A stretch of DNA of 64,000 bases from Candidatus Aalborgicola defluviihabitans. GTDB lineage: Bacteria; Pseudomonadota; Gammaproteobacteria; Burkholderiales; Burkholderiaceae_C. The stretch is taken from positions 1,095,568 to 1,159,567 of the forward strand of contig JADIXX010000001.1 in the NCBI GenBank assembly GCA_016705575.1, written 5' to 3'. Both the position numbers and the translations under genes were made by a program. Numbering within the stretch: the stretch's first letter is position 1; each line of letters begins with the position of its first letter. A model generated the notes under the pieces. It saw only the letters and a program-made list of their open reading frames with translations. It made no database searches and was not told where the DNA came from. Below are positions 63,346 through 64,000 of the stretch, piece after piece.

Positions 63346-63864
63346 ATGACCCGTTTCCACCGATTTTTGCAATCTGTCGCAGGCGTTGTTCTGTCCCTGG
63401 GTCTAGTCACCCAAGCTGTAGCAGAAGCGCCATTCATTCAGTTCACCTTGGAGGGACCAGGCGTTGCAAAACACACGGCCACCTTTGACGTGACTGGCTG
63501 GGACGGCACGAAATACAGCGCGAATGGTGCCAGCGCCCTGCGAGGAGCTGTCTCGCGCGAGGGGCGGCGTTACTCGCAGGTTAGCCTTGCGCTGGACAGC
63601 GACAGGCCATACCTGATTTTGGCCGTGTTCGAAGATGGGAAGCCCACGCAAGGCGCTGGCAGCAACTCGATGGCGATGCGTACCAAGCCCGGCGACGGCG
63701 TCGAGGCATTTTTGAAGGTGACCCCCGCGATCAGCGAAAAGGACCATGCCACGGGCACTTTCAGCGCAGTTTTGGTGGTGACCAACCGCAAATCGAAACC
63801 GGCTTTAGAGCGCACCTACCAGCTCACCAACGGTCGGTACAGCTTGGCGGCCACCGAAAAATAA
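63346..63864 (+). CDS. Exported hypothetical protein
   Basis: 172 residues. Signal peptide (SVAGVVLSLGLVTQAVA), then a beta-rich domain with QFTLEGPGVAKHTATFDVTG and TFSAVLVVTNRKSKPALE. ATG at 63346; the longer open frame upstream is not conserved. I do not recognise the family. Confidence 0.6.
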   Translation: MTRFHRFLQSVAGVVLSLGLVTQAVAEAPFIQFTLEGPGVAKHTATFDVTGWDGTKYSANGASALRGAVSREGRRYSQVSLALDSDRPYLILAVFEDGKPTQGAGSNSMAMRTKPGDGVEAFLKVTPAISEKDHATGTFSAVLVVTNRKSKPALERTYQLTNGRYSLAATEK

Positions 63865-64000
63865 CGGCTTGCGAAAACGCGCAATCTCGCGTTGAGGGTT
63901 CCCCGAGCCGACGCCAATGAACTTCAGCGTTTGAACCGAAGCACTGATTGCCGTTGTTCACCCAAGCCATCAATAGTGTGTTGTCGATGGCGTGTTTGAG
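63865..64000. other. Right end of window, nothing recognised
   Basis: No gene, RNA or repeat is evident in the last 136 bases. Confidence 0.4.

Noticed and set aside
1..64000. CRISPR arrays, tRNA, rRNA or complete insertion sequences
   Set aside because: I found no regularly spaced repeats, no tRNA- or rRNA-like stretches and no intact transposase; only a truncated serine recombinase is visible.

Overview
The window reads as a chromosomal stretch of a betaproteobacterium of the family Comamonadaceae, most like Rhodoferax or a close relative. This rests on the phaC-phbA-phbB order, the zapB-like/zapA/6S RNA order, the large NAD-dependent glutamate dehydrogenase, and two kinds of short dispersed repeat I recall from that family. 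It is an inference; no rRNA or tRNA gene is present to confirm it.

Layout. 1-2.4 kb: end of the NAD-glutamate dehydrogenase gene. 2.7-11.9 kb: a catabolic island with a styrene-oxide-isomerase-like membrane protein, aldehyde dehydrogenase, acyl-CoA synthetase, 2Fe-2S ferredoxin, ferredoxin reductase, a ferritin-like di-iron protein and a MalT/AlkS-type regulator. Together they suggest an epoxidation, Meinwald rearrangement, oxidation and CoA-ligation route that differs from known styrene or alkane systems. 12-20 kb: housekeeping and sensory genes (nth, TAXI receptor, Yip1-like protein, histidine kinase, S9 peptidase, histidine phosphatase, carbonic anhydrase), five of them with a broken frame. 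20.4-33.0 kb: a twelve-gene minus-strand cobalamin uptake and salvage operon behind a cobalamin riboswitch. Its genes carry in-frame copies of a 43-nt repeat and GC-rich palindromes.

33.1-33.9 kb: zapB-like, zapA and the 6S RNA gene. The last 40 nt of 6S RNA recur at 51.54 kb just before a TSUP permease gene, so 33.9-51.5 kb looks like an insertion at the 3' end of ssrS. That segment holds a recombinase remnant, a LexA box with an umuDC deletion scar, a PD-(D/E)XK protein plus nuclease-helicase pair, an ECF sigma/anti-sigma/metal-sensor unit, and a PepSY/DUF2271/flavoreductase/ApbE module that looks like a flavin-based extracytoplasmic electron-transfer system. 52.5-56.3 kb: the polyhydroxybutyrate operon with its terminator. 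56.4-64 kb: membrane proteins, CreA, a HipA/YjjJ-type kinase, a ParDE-like toxin-antitoxin pair, more repeat copies and a decayed DUF2130 gene.

Caution on quality: at least seven genes are broken by single-base shifts, most of them in or beside homopolymers, and one gene contains a long poly-G tract. Most of these are probably sequence errors rather than true pseudogenes. I saw no CRISPR array, tRNA, rRNA or intact insertion sequence.
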